Shown piece after piece: positions 55,941-64,000 of a stretch of DNA of 64,000 nt. The notes below the pieces were generated by a model that had not been told where the DNA came from, did not search any database, and saw only the letters and a list, made by a program, of their open reading frames with translations. Both the position numbers and the translations under genes were made by a program. Each line of letters begins with the position of its first letter. Position 1 is the first letter of the stretch. Source of the stretch: Pycnococcus provasolii (Eukaryota > Chlorophyta > Pseudoscourfieldiophyceae > Pseudoscourfieldiales > Pycnococcaceae); assembly GCA_938743325.2 (NCBI GenBank), contig OW568874.1, positions 62,001 to 126,000 on the forward strand, written 5' to 3'.

Positions 55941-58900
55941 ATGGCGCCGTCCCCTCCCCCTGTGCCTGTGGGAAACTCCCAGGTTGAGAATCCTCCTGCT
56001 CCTCCTACGAAACGGTTCAAGATTACCTCATTGTCCGTGGAGGGATCGTATGGGAACTCGGCGGCGGGGGGTGCTTCTGCTGGTGTCTCTGGTGCTGGTG
56101 CTGCTTCTGGTGCTGCGGCGTCTGGTGCGGCTGGTGTCTCTGGTGGTGGTGGTGCGGCTGGTGCTGGTGCGGCTGGTGTCTCTGGTGCGGCTTCTGGTGG
56201 TGTCTCTGCTGGTGTCTCTGCTTCTGGTGCCTCTGCTGGTGGTGTCTCTGGTGCTTCTCCAACAATCGGATCAGCGAATCCTCCACCTGCCGCCGGTGGG
56301 GGCAATACTGGCGCTCACGCGGCGACGCAGCAGAAGTTCCAACCCACGCCCGCGTCGCAGCAGCAGCAGCACCAGCAGCCTCAGCAGACCGTCCAGACTC
56401 AGCAGTCTCATGCACCTGCAGTCCAGGAAGCGCCTGCACAACTTCCGCCACGGAACGTAGAGACGACGTGGGTGCCGCTGCCTGCGCCTCTCGGGCCGAT
56501 CGCCATGTTCGGGTGCACGTCGGAGTCTGATATGGCAGAAACCGTTGAAAGAGCGACGCGAGCTGTCATGTCAGGCGTGCCGTCAGCCGTGTCGTGGGGA
56601 CTCAATATATTCACACAAATATCGGTGGAAAGCGGATGCAAAGTCGGATCCAACGGAGAATCAGAACTCGTCGACTATCCTGGCAGATTCGAGGGTGTGA
56701 ACGCCGGAGTGGCGCCGACTGAAACAGGTAGCCTTTCTGGTCGAATGATTGCACGAAAGCCGCGCGTAGTCGCGGCGCTCTGCCAGATCATCAGAGAAGG
56801 GATACTGACGTCTGAGAACGAGGCGGCGACTTCTTCAGCAGCGGCACGAGAGGTTTTGGCAAGCAGAGCGCGAGCGGCGTTGCCGGCACCGTCGCCGCCG
56901 AAGCAGGAAGCAGCGTCGCCAGACACAAATCAGAAGAAGAGCTGCGGTGACGCGGTCGTCGGCGCGCCTGCAACCGCTGCCGGCAAGTCGTCTTCACCGC
57001 CGCCACAACAGCAACAGTCAGCACCGATAGATGCCGAGGAGGTGGAGGCCCTGCCACCTCCAACTCTCGTGGGACCTGGCTCCACGGCGTCGCGCATGCT
57101 CCACGGTGAAACGATTCAGCAGTCAGCCGTCGCCGCCGCTGCCGCCGCTGCCGCCGCCGCCGCCGCAAATCCCGTCGCAGAAGACCAGGATGAGGAAGAC
57201 GAGCAAGATTACGACGATGGGTACGAAGACGACTCCGACGCCGAGGGTCAAGCCGTGCCACAGCTTGGAGTCAGTGCAGCGCTCGAGGGCCGCGCGAAGC
57301 TGATCGAATATGTTCGTGGGGCGGATGTCTTCGCACCGCCTCTGCCGGCACCGCCGCCGCGAACACCCGTGGAAATCGCACCCGGCGTGCTGAGCGTGCC
57401 ATCCGTTTTTCCGGCGGCTGCACCACCACCGCCGGTGGAGCAGCCCGAAGAGGGTGATCAGCGGAATTTCTACCCTCCTTACGACGACGACATGCCGCGA
57501 TGGCCAGACTCGCAGCACGCGAATCCCGCCGACTCTGCGCCACTCGGTGGCTGGTGGATGGCTGCTCAGAATGGCGACGTTGCAAGCGATGCGCAGGCGG
57601 TGGAGGAGTCTGCCGCCTGGACAACCGCACTAGGCGACCGGTCGGAATCGGCGATGACAAAGGCGTGGGCAAAAGCTCCCCCCGGCTCAGTCAGCGCGTC
57701 CGCAGCTGTGGTGGCACTTGCAGGTGGCGATGGCCGCGCGCCTGCATGGCGCGAGCGGTTATCGCTAAGTGCTATGGCCACGTTGCGTAACCTATCCTTC
57801 GGTGCGGCGAACGCAACACTCATGGCTGCGGATCCTGAGCTCGTCACAACGCTCGTCTGCTTGGTGCGCGATGCCGCGGCGTCCTCCTCCTCGATTTCAT
57901 CCGAGGCAACGGACGAAGAGCCGGCACCCATGCCCACACAGAGCATTGATGTGGAGCTTCTCGTTGACGCGCTCGAGTGCCTGGCAAATCTTGCAAGCGT
58001 TACGCAGCTGGCATGGCCTGCATGGCACGTTCGCGACCAGGCGACATCCTCCGCCCTGTCAGATGAAAATGGCACTTCCGACGGTCGATCGAATATGCCA
58101 TTTAAGGTGAACTCCTCACCTGCATCAGCCTTCTCATCCGACGCCACTATGAGTGCATTGCTCTTGCGCAGCGTTGCGCTGCTTCTAAACGAGAGCGTCG
58201 CTCAAGAGGTGACTGTCGCCGGCGGAGGCGAGAAAGTGTCGGACGCATGGATGGCTGGATTTCGGCATGTCGCGGGACATTATAGGCAAGAGGTGATGGG
58301 CGAGCCGTCGACGTCGATGGTTGACATGATCGAACCGCCGGCGCAGCAGGTGAACAGCTTGGCTTCCAAGGAGCCAAAAACTGTACGCAGCTGGCTAGCC
58401 GGCGCAGTCGAGGGTGCTGCATCCGCCGCTGCGCTCTGGCTCGACCAGCGGGACGAGGCGGAAGTCAAAGAGGGTGAGATGACCACGGCGTCCGCTCTTC
58501 CTCCGGAGGGCCCAGCTCGCGCTGATGCGGTACGATGTCGCCTGCAAGCGGCGGTGTGTCGAATTCTGTCGAGGTTCCTCGGGCCGCGCGAAGAAAAGAT
58601 AAGGCGAGCATACGCACCTACTCCGCCTATGGCTGAGCCGGACATGGCAAATGTCAGCGCATTCCTGATGATGGATTCGCGCGCGCCAATCACACAGGCG
58701 AGCTTCGAGCACGCCATCAGCGTGACGCTACCAACACTCATCACGCATTCCGGCGGCGCGACAAGCTCGATGAGCGCGCTGCTGAGCCGAGAGGCTGCCG
58801 AGGCTATGTTCGTGCTCTGTGAAGCACTGCCAACGGCGCGGCGCATGCTAACGCAACGTCCAGAATGTGGCGGAAGTTTGGCACTCACCTCGCTCGTGCG

Positions 58901-59138
58901 TTGGATTGAGACGCGCGGAAATCGCGGTGTATTAGGCAAGGACGTGGGAGAGAGTCTGCGCTACTGCGGCGCGGCATGTGCGGAGGTGTGCGCCGCGTTG
59001 GACACACAAAGTCCTGCCACCGCGATTGCGGAGAGTCGTCTCTTCTCTCTTGCTGTTGACGATTCGCATCGTGCGAACGGCGTAGCCGCAAGAGCTCTGT
59101 ACGACATCGCGCACGCGTCAGCATCTGCTGCTCAGTAA
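55941..59138 (+). CDS. LFR / ARID1-C-terminal-like SWI/SNF subunit
   Basis: 1065 residues from the ATG at 55941 (GGCCATGGCG, strong context); an in-frame ATG lies at 55905. The N-terminus is a long Ala/Gly/Ser/Val-rich repeat, then Gln-rich. A conserved block begins NVETTWVPLPAPLGPIAMFG ... SAVSWGLNIFTQISVESG. After disordered Pro/Glu regions comes an Armadillo-like helical region with LSLSAMATLRNLSFGAAN and LLVDALECLANLASV, which match the RNLSF and LANIA motifs of the BAF250/ARID1 C-terminus and of plant LFR. Hence a chromatin-remodelling subunit is the best guess. No ARID domain is seen. Confidence 0.8.
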   Translation: MAPSPPPVPVGNSQVENPPAPPTKRFKITSLSVEGSYGNSAAGGASAGVSGAGAASGAAASGAAGVSGGGGAAGAGAAGVSGAASGGVSAGVSASGASAGGVSGASPTIGSANPPPAAGGGNTGAHAATQQKFQPTPASQQQQHQQPQQTVQTQQSHAPAVQEAPAQLPPRNVETTWVPLPAPLGPIAMFGCTSESDMAETVERATRAVMSGVPSAVSWGLNIFTQISVESGCKVGSNGESELVDYPGRFEGVNAGVAPTETGSLSGRMIARKPRVVAALCQIIREGILTSENEAATSSAAAREVLASRARAALPAPSPPKQEAASPDTNQKKSCGDAVVGAPATAAGKSSSPPPQQQQSAPIDAEEVEALPPPTLVGPGSTASRMLHGETIQQSAVAAAAAAAAAAAANPVAEDQDEEDEQDYDDGYEDDSDAEGQAVPQLGVSAALEGRAKLIEYVRGADVFAPPLPAPPPRTPVEIAPGVLSVPSVFPAAAPPPPVEQPEEGDQRNFYPPYDDDMPRWPDSQHANPADSAPLGGWWMAAQNGDVASDAQAVEESAAWTTALGDRSESAMTKAWAKAPPGSVSASAAVVALAGGDGRAPAWRERLSLSAMATLRNLSFGAANATLMAADPELVTTLVCLVRDAAASSSSISSEATDEEPAPMPTQSIDVELLVDALECLANLASVTQLAWPAWHVRDQATSSALSDENGTSDGRSNMPFKVNSSPASAFSSDATMSALLLRSVALLLNESVAQEVTVAGGGEKVSDAWMAGFRHVAGHYRQEVMGEPSTSMVDMIEPPAQQVNSLASKEPKTVRSWLAGAVEGAASAAALWLDQRDEAEVKEGEMTTASALPPEGPARADAVRCRLQAAVCRILSRFLGPREEKIRRAYAPTPPMAEPDMANVSAFLMMDSRAPITQASFEHAISVTLPTLITHSGGATSSMSALLSREAAEAMFVLCEALPTARRMLTQRPECGGSLALTSLVRWIETRGNRGVLGKDVGESLRYCGAACAEVCAALDTQSPATAIAESRLFSLAVDDSHRANGVAARALYDIAHASASAAQ

Positions 59139-59312
59139 AAAAAATACATAGTCAGTAATATACGCGTCAGCATATACTTCGTAAAACAACAAGACCAACA
59201 ACAACAACATGACCCAGTGCCGCGTTTAAAGAGGTTGCCCATTAATGTTCTTCGAGAGAAAGAATTCGTCGTCGTGTTTACAACAACTTTGCGAATTATT
59301 GACAAGTCTGGC

Positions 59313-60164
59313 TCAGTTTGACCATTTTTTGACGATGGGAATGCTCGAGTACGCGTCGAAGAAGCGCTTGACGTTCGGGAACTTGCTCAAGTCCACCTCG
59401 GACGACTTACCCCACGTGTTGAGCGAGCTCGCTGTTCCACGAAGTCTGCACCCCCACAGGAAGTCGGCGATGGTCGGCAGCCTCGTTCCGGCAAGCCACG
59501 GCGAGTCCTTCTCCGACATGGGCGGCTTGTTGGCGATGCACTTGTCGAGCAGCTCGAGTTTCTGCTTGATGACCTGCACGTACGCGTCGATGGACTTCTT
59601 CGTCGCCTCCTCGTCGAGTATGATTCCGTTCCTCTCTCCATACTTGATGGCTGACTCGCCTAGCGCGAAGTCCACCTCGAAGTCGCAGAGCGAGTCGACG
59701 ATTTGCCCTCGCGCTCCGTCTGGGTAGAGGTCCTTGCGTCCGTATGCTCTTGCGAGGTATCGCATGATGGCAGTTGTTTGTACCATGTCGATGTTGATGG
59801 GTCCGAACCCCGCCTTGAGCATCGGCACCTGTCCAAACTTGAGCTTCGGTTTGTCTTCGACGAGGAACTCCTCGCGCGTTTTGTACCTGTGGTCGGTGAA
59901 CTCCGCGCCTATGTACGCGGCGACTTGTCTGATGGGCGCACCTTTCCCAGGGATGTCGAAGTACCTGAGTTCGAGTGTTTTCGGCGGCGGTTCCCCCCTG
60001 ATGATACTCATCTTGTACTGGACGTAGTGTACGATACTGTCCAGTACTCCAGAACACTGAGAACAGCAGGAGGCGGCGGACATCTTCATCGACATCAACA
60101 AGGGGATGATGAAGAATGAGAAAACGAGCGTTAGGGTAGGGTAGGAAGGAACGAAGGATATCAC
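59313..60164 (-). CDS. Glutathione S-transferase (sigma/alpha-like)
   Basis: 283 residues as open frame; the GST domain begins near the Met at 60011 (MSIIRGEPPPKTLELRYFDIPGKGAPIRQVAAYIG), leaving 232 residues, close to the usual length. The N-terminal thioredoxin-fold carries the candidate catalytic Tyr in LRYFDIPGKGAPIR, GQVPMLK (cis-Pro) and TTAIMRYLAR (Q/T-x-x-I-x-RYLA). The C-terminal helical domain ends FPNVKRFFDAYSSIPIVKKW. It conjugates glutathione to electrophiles. The upstream 51 residues include a hydrophobic run (TLTLVFSFFIIPLLM) and may be untranslated or a signal anchor. Confidence 0.9.
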   Translation of the reverse strand: MISFVPSYPTLTLVFSFFIIPLLMSMKMSAASCCSQCSGVLDSIVHYVQYKMSIIRGEPPPKTLELRYFDIPGKGAPIRQVAAYIGAEFTDHRYKTREEFLVEDKPKLKFGQVPMLKAGFGPINIDMVQTTAIMRYLARAYGRKDLYPDGARGQIVDSLCDFEVDFALGESAIKYGERNGIILDEEATKKSIDAYVQVIKQKLELLDKCIANKPPMSEKDSPWLAGTRLPTIADFLWGCRLRGTASSLNTWGKSSEVDLSKFPNVKRFFDAYSSIPIVKKWSN

Positions 60165-61027
60165 AATGCAATACCACGCGGAACGGTGATGCTTGCTTGA
60201 CCACGTCTTGATTGAGCACGAACGGCCTTCCTACTTGAACCACTACCACGGTGACACGGTCCGGCCTTGCGCTCTGCTTGACCATGTCGCACAACGGCCA
60301 ACTTGAACCACGATCCGGCCTTGCACCACCACCACGGTCCGGCCTTGCGCTCTGCTTGACCATGTCGCACAACGGCCAACTTGCACCACCATATCCGGCC
60401 TGGCGGCCTCGCATCACCGCCTTGCACATCCGGCCTTGCACCACGATCCGGCCTTGCATCACCGCCTTGCACCACGATCCGGCCTCGCATCACCGCCTTG
60501 CACCACGATCCGGCCTCGCATCACCGCCTTGCACCACGATCCGGCCTCGCATCACCGCCTTGCACCACGATCCGGCCTTGCATCACCGCCTTGCACCACG
60601 ATCCCTTGCATCACCGCCTTGCACCACGATCCGGCCTTGCATCACCGCCTTGCACCACGATCCGGCCTCGCATCACCGCCTTGCATCACCGCCTTGCACC
60701 ACGATCCGGCCTTGCACCACCGCCTTGCATCACCGCCTTGCACCACGATCCGGACTTGCATCACCGCCTTGCATCACCGCGTTGCACCACGATCCGGCCT
60801 TGCACCACCGCCTTGCATCACCGCCTTGCACCACGATCCGGACTTGCATCACCGCCTTGCATCACCGCCCTTGCACCACGATCCGGCCTTGCACCACCGC
60901 CTTGCATCACCGCCTTGCACCACCGCCTTTCTGCAAAATGTTTTTCGCCGACCATTGATATAGGATAGGATGGGATGAAGAGGGTTAGGGCTAGGGTTAG
61001 GAGTACGACCATTTCTGCCGACCCAGC
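60165..61027. other. Repeat-filled intergenic region
   Basis: No gene. It holds a duplicated 80-bp block (CCGGCCTTGCGCTCTGCTTG at about 60261 and 60342), the 31-bp satellite, and a telomere-like GGTTAGGGCTAGGGTTAGG (60982-61001) before the hAT remnant. Confidence 0.8.
60411..60937. repeat. 31-bp satellite array
   Basis: About 17 copies of a unit that reads CACCGCCTTGCACCACGATC followed by CGGCCTYGCAT, interspersed with 15-16-bp half units (GCCTTGCATCACC). Variation is mostly C/T at one site and loss of half units. Long open frames across it in all + frames are repeat artefacts. Confidence 0.95.
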
Positions 61028-61620
61028 TTGCAGGAATGCATAACACAGACGTCAACTCGAGGCAGTCCACCCACCACTGAGCAGTTTAACACCGAGCTAC
61101 GGAAGCAAACGACCGAAATGCGAAACAAATTGATCGAAGAATTGAGCGGCATCAAGTGTGGAGTATCGATAGGAATAGACCTATGGACTAGCCGTGCTGG
61201 AGACCCGTATTTCACGCTATGTGTTCGATTCGTGAAGGAGGTCGATGGAGAGCTCGTTTTAGTTCGGCGAAACCTTGGCACTAGGTGCATGCATGGCTCT
61301 CACGATGCCGAGAGCATTGCTACTGCCGTAGAGACCATGATCAAGTCATACGGGTACGACACGGCAGCCGACAAGGCGTGCCTGACATTGGATATGTTCG
61401 CAACTGGAGTTGCGGACGGGGCTCTCAAGGAGCTAAATGCTTTGGCTGACCACCTACTAATACCTTCGGACATATGCAAAGAACATGCATTTCAGACGGC
61501 CATCAACTGGGCTCTAGGCTTGAATGGCACGTTAAGCACGGCGGAGAACAAACCCCTGAAGGCTGTCACGCTGCCCTGGGCACGGCACTGTGCCACCTGC
61601 ATACTTACTTCTAAAACCTC
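61028..61620 (+). mobile_element. hAT transposase remnant
   Basis: The + translation contains IGIDLWTSRAGDPYFTLCVRF, then GSHDAESIATAVETMIKSYGY, TLDMFATGVADGALKEL and ICKEHAFQTAINWALG. This is the N-terminal half of the hAT RNase H-like core: first catalytic Asp in the DLWTS block, the D-x-x-x-N-like block, and a C-x-x-H pair. The second acidic block reads LDMFATG instead of the usual DNAxN. The insertion domain with the last catalytic Glu and the dimerisation tail are missing, so it is inactive. The MITE at 49589 could have been moved by a related enzyme. Confidence 0.8.
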
Positions 61621-62134
61621 GCCACGGCACCACGCCACCTCCACCACCGCACCTCAACTCGCCTTAGATCTCCTTTGTTTTCTCCGTCAGCCACACCACA
61701 ACTTAAGGCACCACCTGTACCACGTGTGTGTTCACCAAGCCAAGTAGAGTCAAGAAGTTCTGTAACAAGTAAACACCAACACCACACCACACCTTGTCGT
61801 CAGCGTACGCCACAGACGTACACAAAAACGCGTCGACAACTAAAGTCGGTCGTCCCACTCCAAGGGGAGGGCAACACCCAACCCCCCACCTAACGGTCCC
61901 TTTGTTAACAAACTCTCGACACCTTGGGGGAGGGTCCCAAACCTCAACCAACCTTCGCCAGGCAAAAGCCCTTGGGGTTGGGGGAAACCAAAACACCATC
62001 TCCTATCGCCTCCTCTCCTCTCCTTAAACCCCAAACACATCTCTTCTCCTCACCTCAACACCGCCACGCCACCCACCATCATGCGCCACGACAGCTGTCA
62101 CGCTGCCCTGGGCACGGCACTGTGCCACCTGCAT
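61562..62134. repeat. 41-bp direct duplication flanking a 491-bp spacer
   Basis: The sequence starting GCTGTCACGCTGCCCTGGGC is present identically at 61562-61602 and 62094-62134. The hAT-like frame runs into the first copy. The spacer is C-rich, with CCAAGGGG/CCTTGGGG hairpins (61858, 61923), and has no coding signal. Confidence 0.8.
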
Positions 62135-63460
62135 CCACCGCCTCGGTTGCGATGTCGCTGACGTCCCCGCAGAAGCTCAGCGTGCAACCGAAAACGTCCG
62201 TAGCTCCTGTGCAACCGTCACCGCATTAGTGACAGCGGAGTCTCCGGATCCGCCACAAACAAACACCCTGCTCCATTGACATGACTCCAGCACGAAACCG
62301 TCTCCAGGCGTGGAAGGTGGAGAGCCTCCTGCTACTTCGGCACAACGCCATGTTAGATGGCGCGTACTGCAAGCTCGCCGAAGCGAAGCAAGACATGAAT
62401 GACGCGACCCGAGCTGTCCGCGAGACTCTGGCCGGCAGGGTTTCGGCTGTGGCGACCACGTCTCGAGGAGGAGCGACGTCCGACGCGTGCCGCGCTGATG
62501 AGCATCCTCAGCGCGAGGAGGACAGTGAGCTCCTCGCGCTGAGGTCCCGGCCGAACGTTAAGGAAAGGCACGAGGACTCCACGCCTGAGACGTACTGAGA
62601 CGCCACGCCAACCGCAATAATCACGATAACCGCGCCAACCGGAGAAATGGACGCGGTTGGAGGGGGGCTGCCAACCGGAGGAGCCGCGGGGGCGGTTGGA
62701 AGGGGGGGGAGGGCCAACCGTAACAACCCTTGCCAATCGCAGAAACCCCTGCTGCCGCGTTGATCGTCAAGTGCAACGCGTTAGGCCTGCAACAAACGAA
62801 CCGAATCTTGGCGAATCCATCATCCAAGCGCTGGAAACCTTAACCCGTAGTGGAATTGGCTCAGTGGCTGACGACAATTGGAGCGCAGCACGGTCACGTG
62901 ATCGCTTGATTGGGCAATTTGGACCAAATCACGCGATCGGTGGATGATGGATGATGGATTTCCATCAGGGGATGAGGAGGGACGCCGCGTTGCACAGCGA
63001 GAGACAGAGCCTGTGTGTGCAACAGTGAGGCGGTGTCGAGAGCCGCTCATTTCCTGCAAACCGTGCAAACCCTCGGCAGGTCGCACTCTCTCTCTCTCTC
63101 TCTCTCGCGCGCGCTGTGAACATTGGTGAACATTGGTGCCTCATCATTAACTGCGTGCGTGGTGTGCCGCTGTGTGCCTTCAGTGTGCCTTCAGTGTGTG
63201 TGCCTTCAGTGTGTGTGCTTTCCTTCCTTTCTTTTCTGTTTCAGGCGGTGGCCAGTGCATCTTCATTCTTCACCAACCTGCGTTATTATTAGTTGCATTA
63301 GTGTGTTGTTAAGGTTAGCATCATCATATCTGCTGTCCCTTGCTGCCTTGCAGGTAGGTAGGTAGGTGTGCTCAAGGGTTTCGCAATTTCGCACCTGCTG
63401 ACTTCCGTGCGTGCGGACCGCTGAAAGTATAGCAGGAGATCACTCTCACTCGCAATCAAG
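62135..63460. other. Intergenic region, no gene recognised
   Basis: About 1.3 kb. A + frame at 62281-62598 (105 residues, PARNRLQAWKVESLLLLRHNAML ... KLAEAKQDMND) is helical and could be a small gene or the tail of the hAT remnant; I do not recognise it. Further on are GGAGGGGGG runs, a CT microsatellite (63089-63106), a GTGTGCCTTCA tandem (63175-63220) and a GTAGGTAGGTAGGT run (63352-63366). Confidence 0.5.
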
Positions 63461-64000
63461 ATGAGACGCGCGACGCGTGGGAACGTCGTTGCTGCCATCG
63501 CACTTCTCGCAATGGCCGGTGTGACGACGTGCCCCGAACCGTGCCTGGCCGAAACCACCGTCGACGTTGCGACGTTCGCGCAGTTTAAGGAGGCTGTGCA
63601 CGATAAGACGAGCGGGCCGAGCACCTTGCGAGTCACAAACGACATCGTCTACCCGACGGATGGATCTGTGCCGTCTGATGGAATCATCCTCAAGTACGCC
63701 GTGCGTATCGTCGGCGCGTGCTCGTCGACGTCGCTCGTCGTATCGGGCACGGTGGCCGCTGGAACGTGTATGCTCGACGCCAAGGAGGTGGACCGGCACT
63801 TCCAGGTGAAGACGGCTAAGGGAAGCACTGCCGAGGTAGTGTTCGAGAAACTCGCTCTGGTAAACGGCAAGAAGACAGGGAATAGTGATGATGGAGGTGC
63901 TGTCTATGCCTGGGGGGTGGGTGCGACTCGCTTCGAGTATGTGATCTTCGTGAACAACACGACTCCATATGGAGGAGGGGCGGTGCTTGCATCTTATAGC
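63461..64000 (+). CDS. Secreted beta-helix protein (partial, runs off the window)
   Basis: 180 residues are visible. The N-terminus is a signal peptide (MRRATRGNVVAAIALLAMAGVTTCPEPCLA). The mature part (TTVDVATFAQFKEAVHDKTS ... TLRVTNDIVYP ... DGIILKYAVRIVGA) and the repeats GGAVYAWGVGATRFEYVIFVNNTTPYGGGAVLAS have the GGA-[IV] ... F.NN pattern of right-handed beta-helix/Pmp-like repeats. It is likely a cell-surface or cell-wall protein, perhaps carbohydrate-active. The C-terminus lies outside the window. Confidence 0.85.
   Translation, partial: MRRATRGNVVAAIALLAMAGVTTCPEPCLAETTVDVATFAQFKEAVHDKTSGPSTLRVTNDIVYPTDGSVPSDGIILKYAVRIVGACSSTSLVVSGTVAAGTCMLDAKEVDRHFQVKTAKGSTAEVVFEKLALVNGKKTGNSDDGGAVYAWGVGATRFEYVIFVNNTTPYGGGAVLASYS

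Noticed and set aside
60251-60968. Three long + frames of His/Ala/Pro/Leu repeats
   Set aside because: Pure satellite translation; all frames are open because the 31-bp unit lacks stops.
8629-61002. Telomere-like motifs as a sign of a chromosome end
   Set aside because: The arrays are short, interstitial, in both orientations and mostly next to gene starts, so a true telomere is not indicated.
1-64000. tRNA genes and CRISPR arrays
   Set aside because: I looked for B-box-like GGTTCGA contexts and regularly spaced repeats with unique spacers and found none convincing; the tandem repeats present have no unique spacers.

Overview
The window looks like nuclear DNA from a small, gene-dense green alga (Chlorophyta, probably a picoplanktonic or 'prasinophyte'-type lineage; this is inference). 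Evidence: genes lie 50-400 bp apart on both strands, mostly without introns, and the few introns I can see are short GT-AG ones (70, 311, 88 and perhaps 104 nt). There is eukaryotic housekeeping content (5S rRNA, SNU13, COX6B, WDR5, MTR4-type helicase, an LFR/ARID1-like protein), plastid- or plant-type content (two-domain NFU, plant-type CinA/nucleotidyltransferase protein, ABC-F with a transit-like leader), a selenoprotein with a SECIS element, and a flagellar-type STPGR protein. Short telomere-like CCCTAA or AAACCCCTAA motifs recur just upstream of gene starts.

Layout. 1-9.0 kb: a Ty3/gypsy-like LTR retrotransposon on the minus strand (Gag-protease, long Pol with extra domains, candidate 5' LTR), followed by a composite CTG minisatellite and an RNase H remnant of a related element. 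10.5-17 kb: CinA-nucleotidyltransferase protein, a membrane protein abutting a DIRS-type tyrosine-recombinase remnant, a BRCT-like protein and a COG0523 GTPase. 17.2-28.2 kb: a large helical protein, a DIRS-type RNase H remnant, WDR5, a UvrB-UvrC fusion and a SelW-like selenoprotein with its SECIS. 28.4-35 kb: MTR4/SKI2-like helicase, HINT-type HIT protein, COX6B, NFU. 35.7-37.3 kb: a TIR-SAM-Armadillo protein, which has the domains of animal SARM1 in the opposite order. 37.5-42.9 kb: STPGR protein, 5S rRNA, SNU13, RGG/coiled-coil protein, APH/EcKL-like kinase. 43.2-46.4 kb: two tandem Armadillo-array genes. 46.7-60.2 kb: small W/FLG-motif protein, ABC-F ATPase, a 248-bp hAT-type MITE, RCC1-repeat protein, TPMT-like methyltransferase, EEP-family nuclease, desaturase, a possible oxygenase, LFR/ARID1-like protein, GST. 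60.2-64 kb: a 31-bp satellite, a hAT transposase remnant and the start of a secreted beta-helix protein.

The best candidates for new biology are the TIR-SAM-ARM gene (a possible algal NAD-hydrolysing sensor), the single-chain UvrB-UvrC repair protein, the compact SelW gene with a well-formed SECIS, and the domain-rich Ty3-like element (RanBP2-type finger in Gag; PHD finger and a methyltransferase-like motif at the Pol C-terminus). All calls come from reading the sequence; no database search was run.
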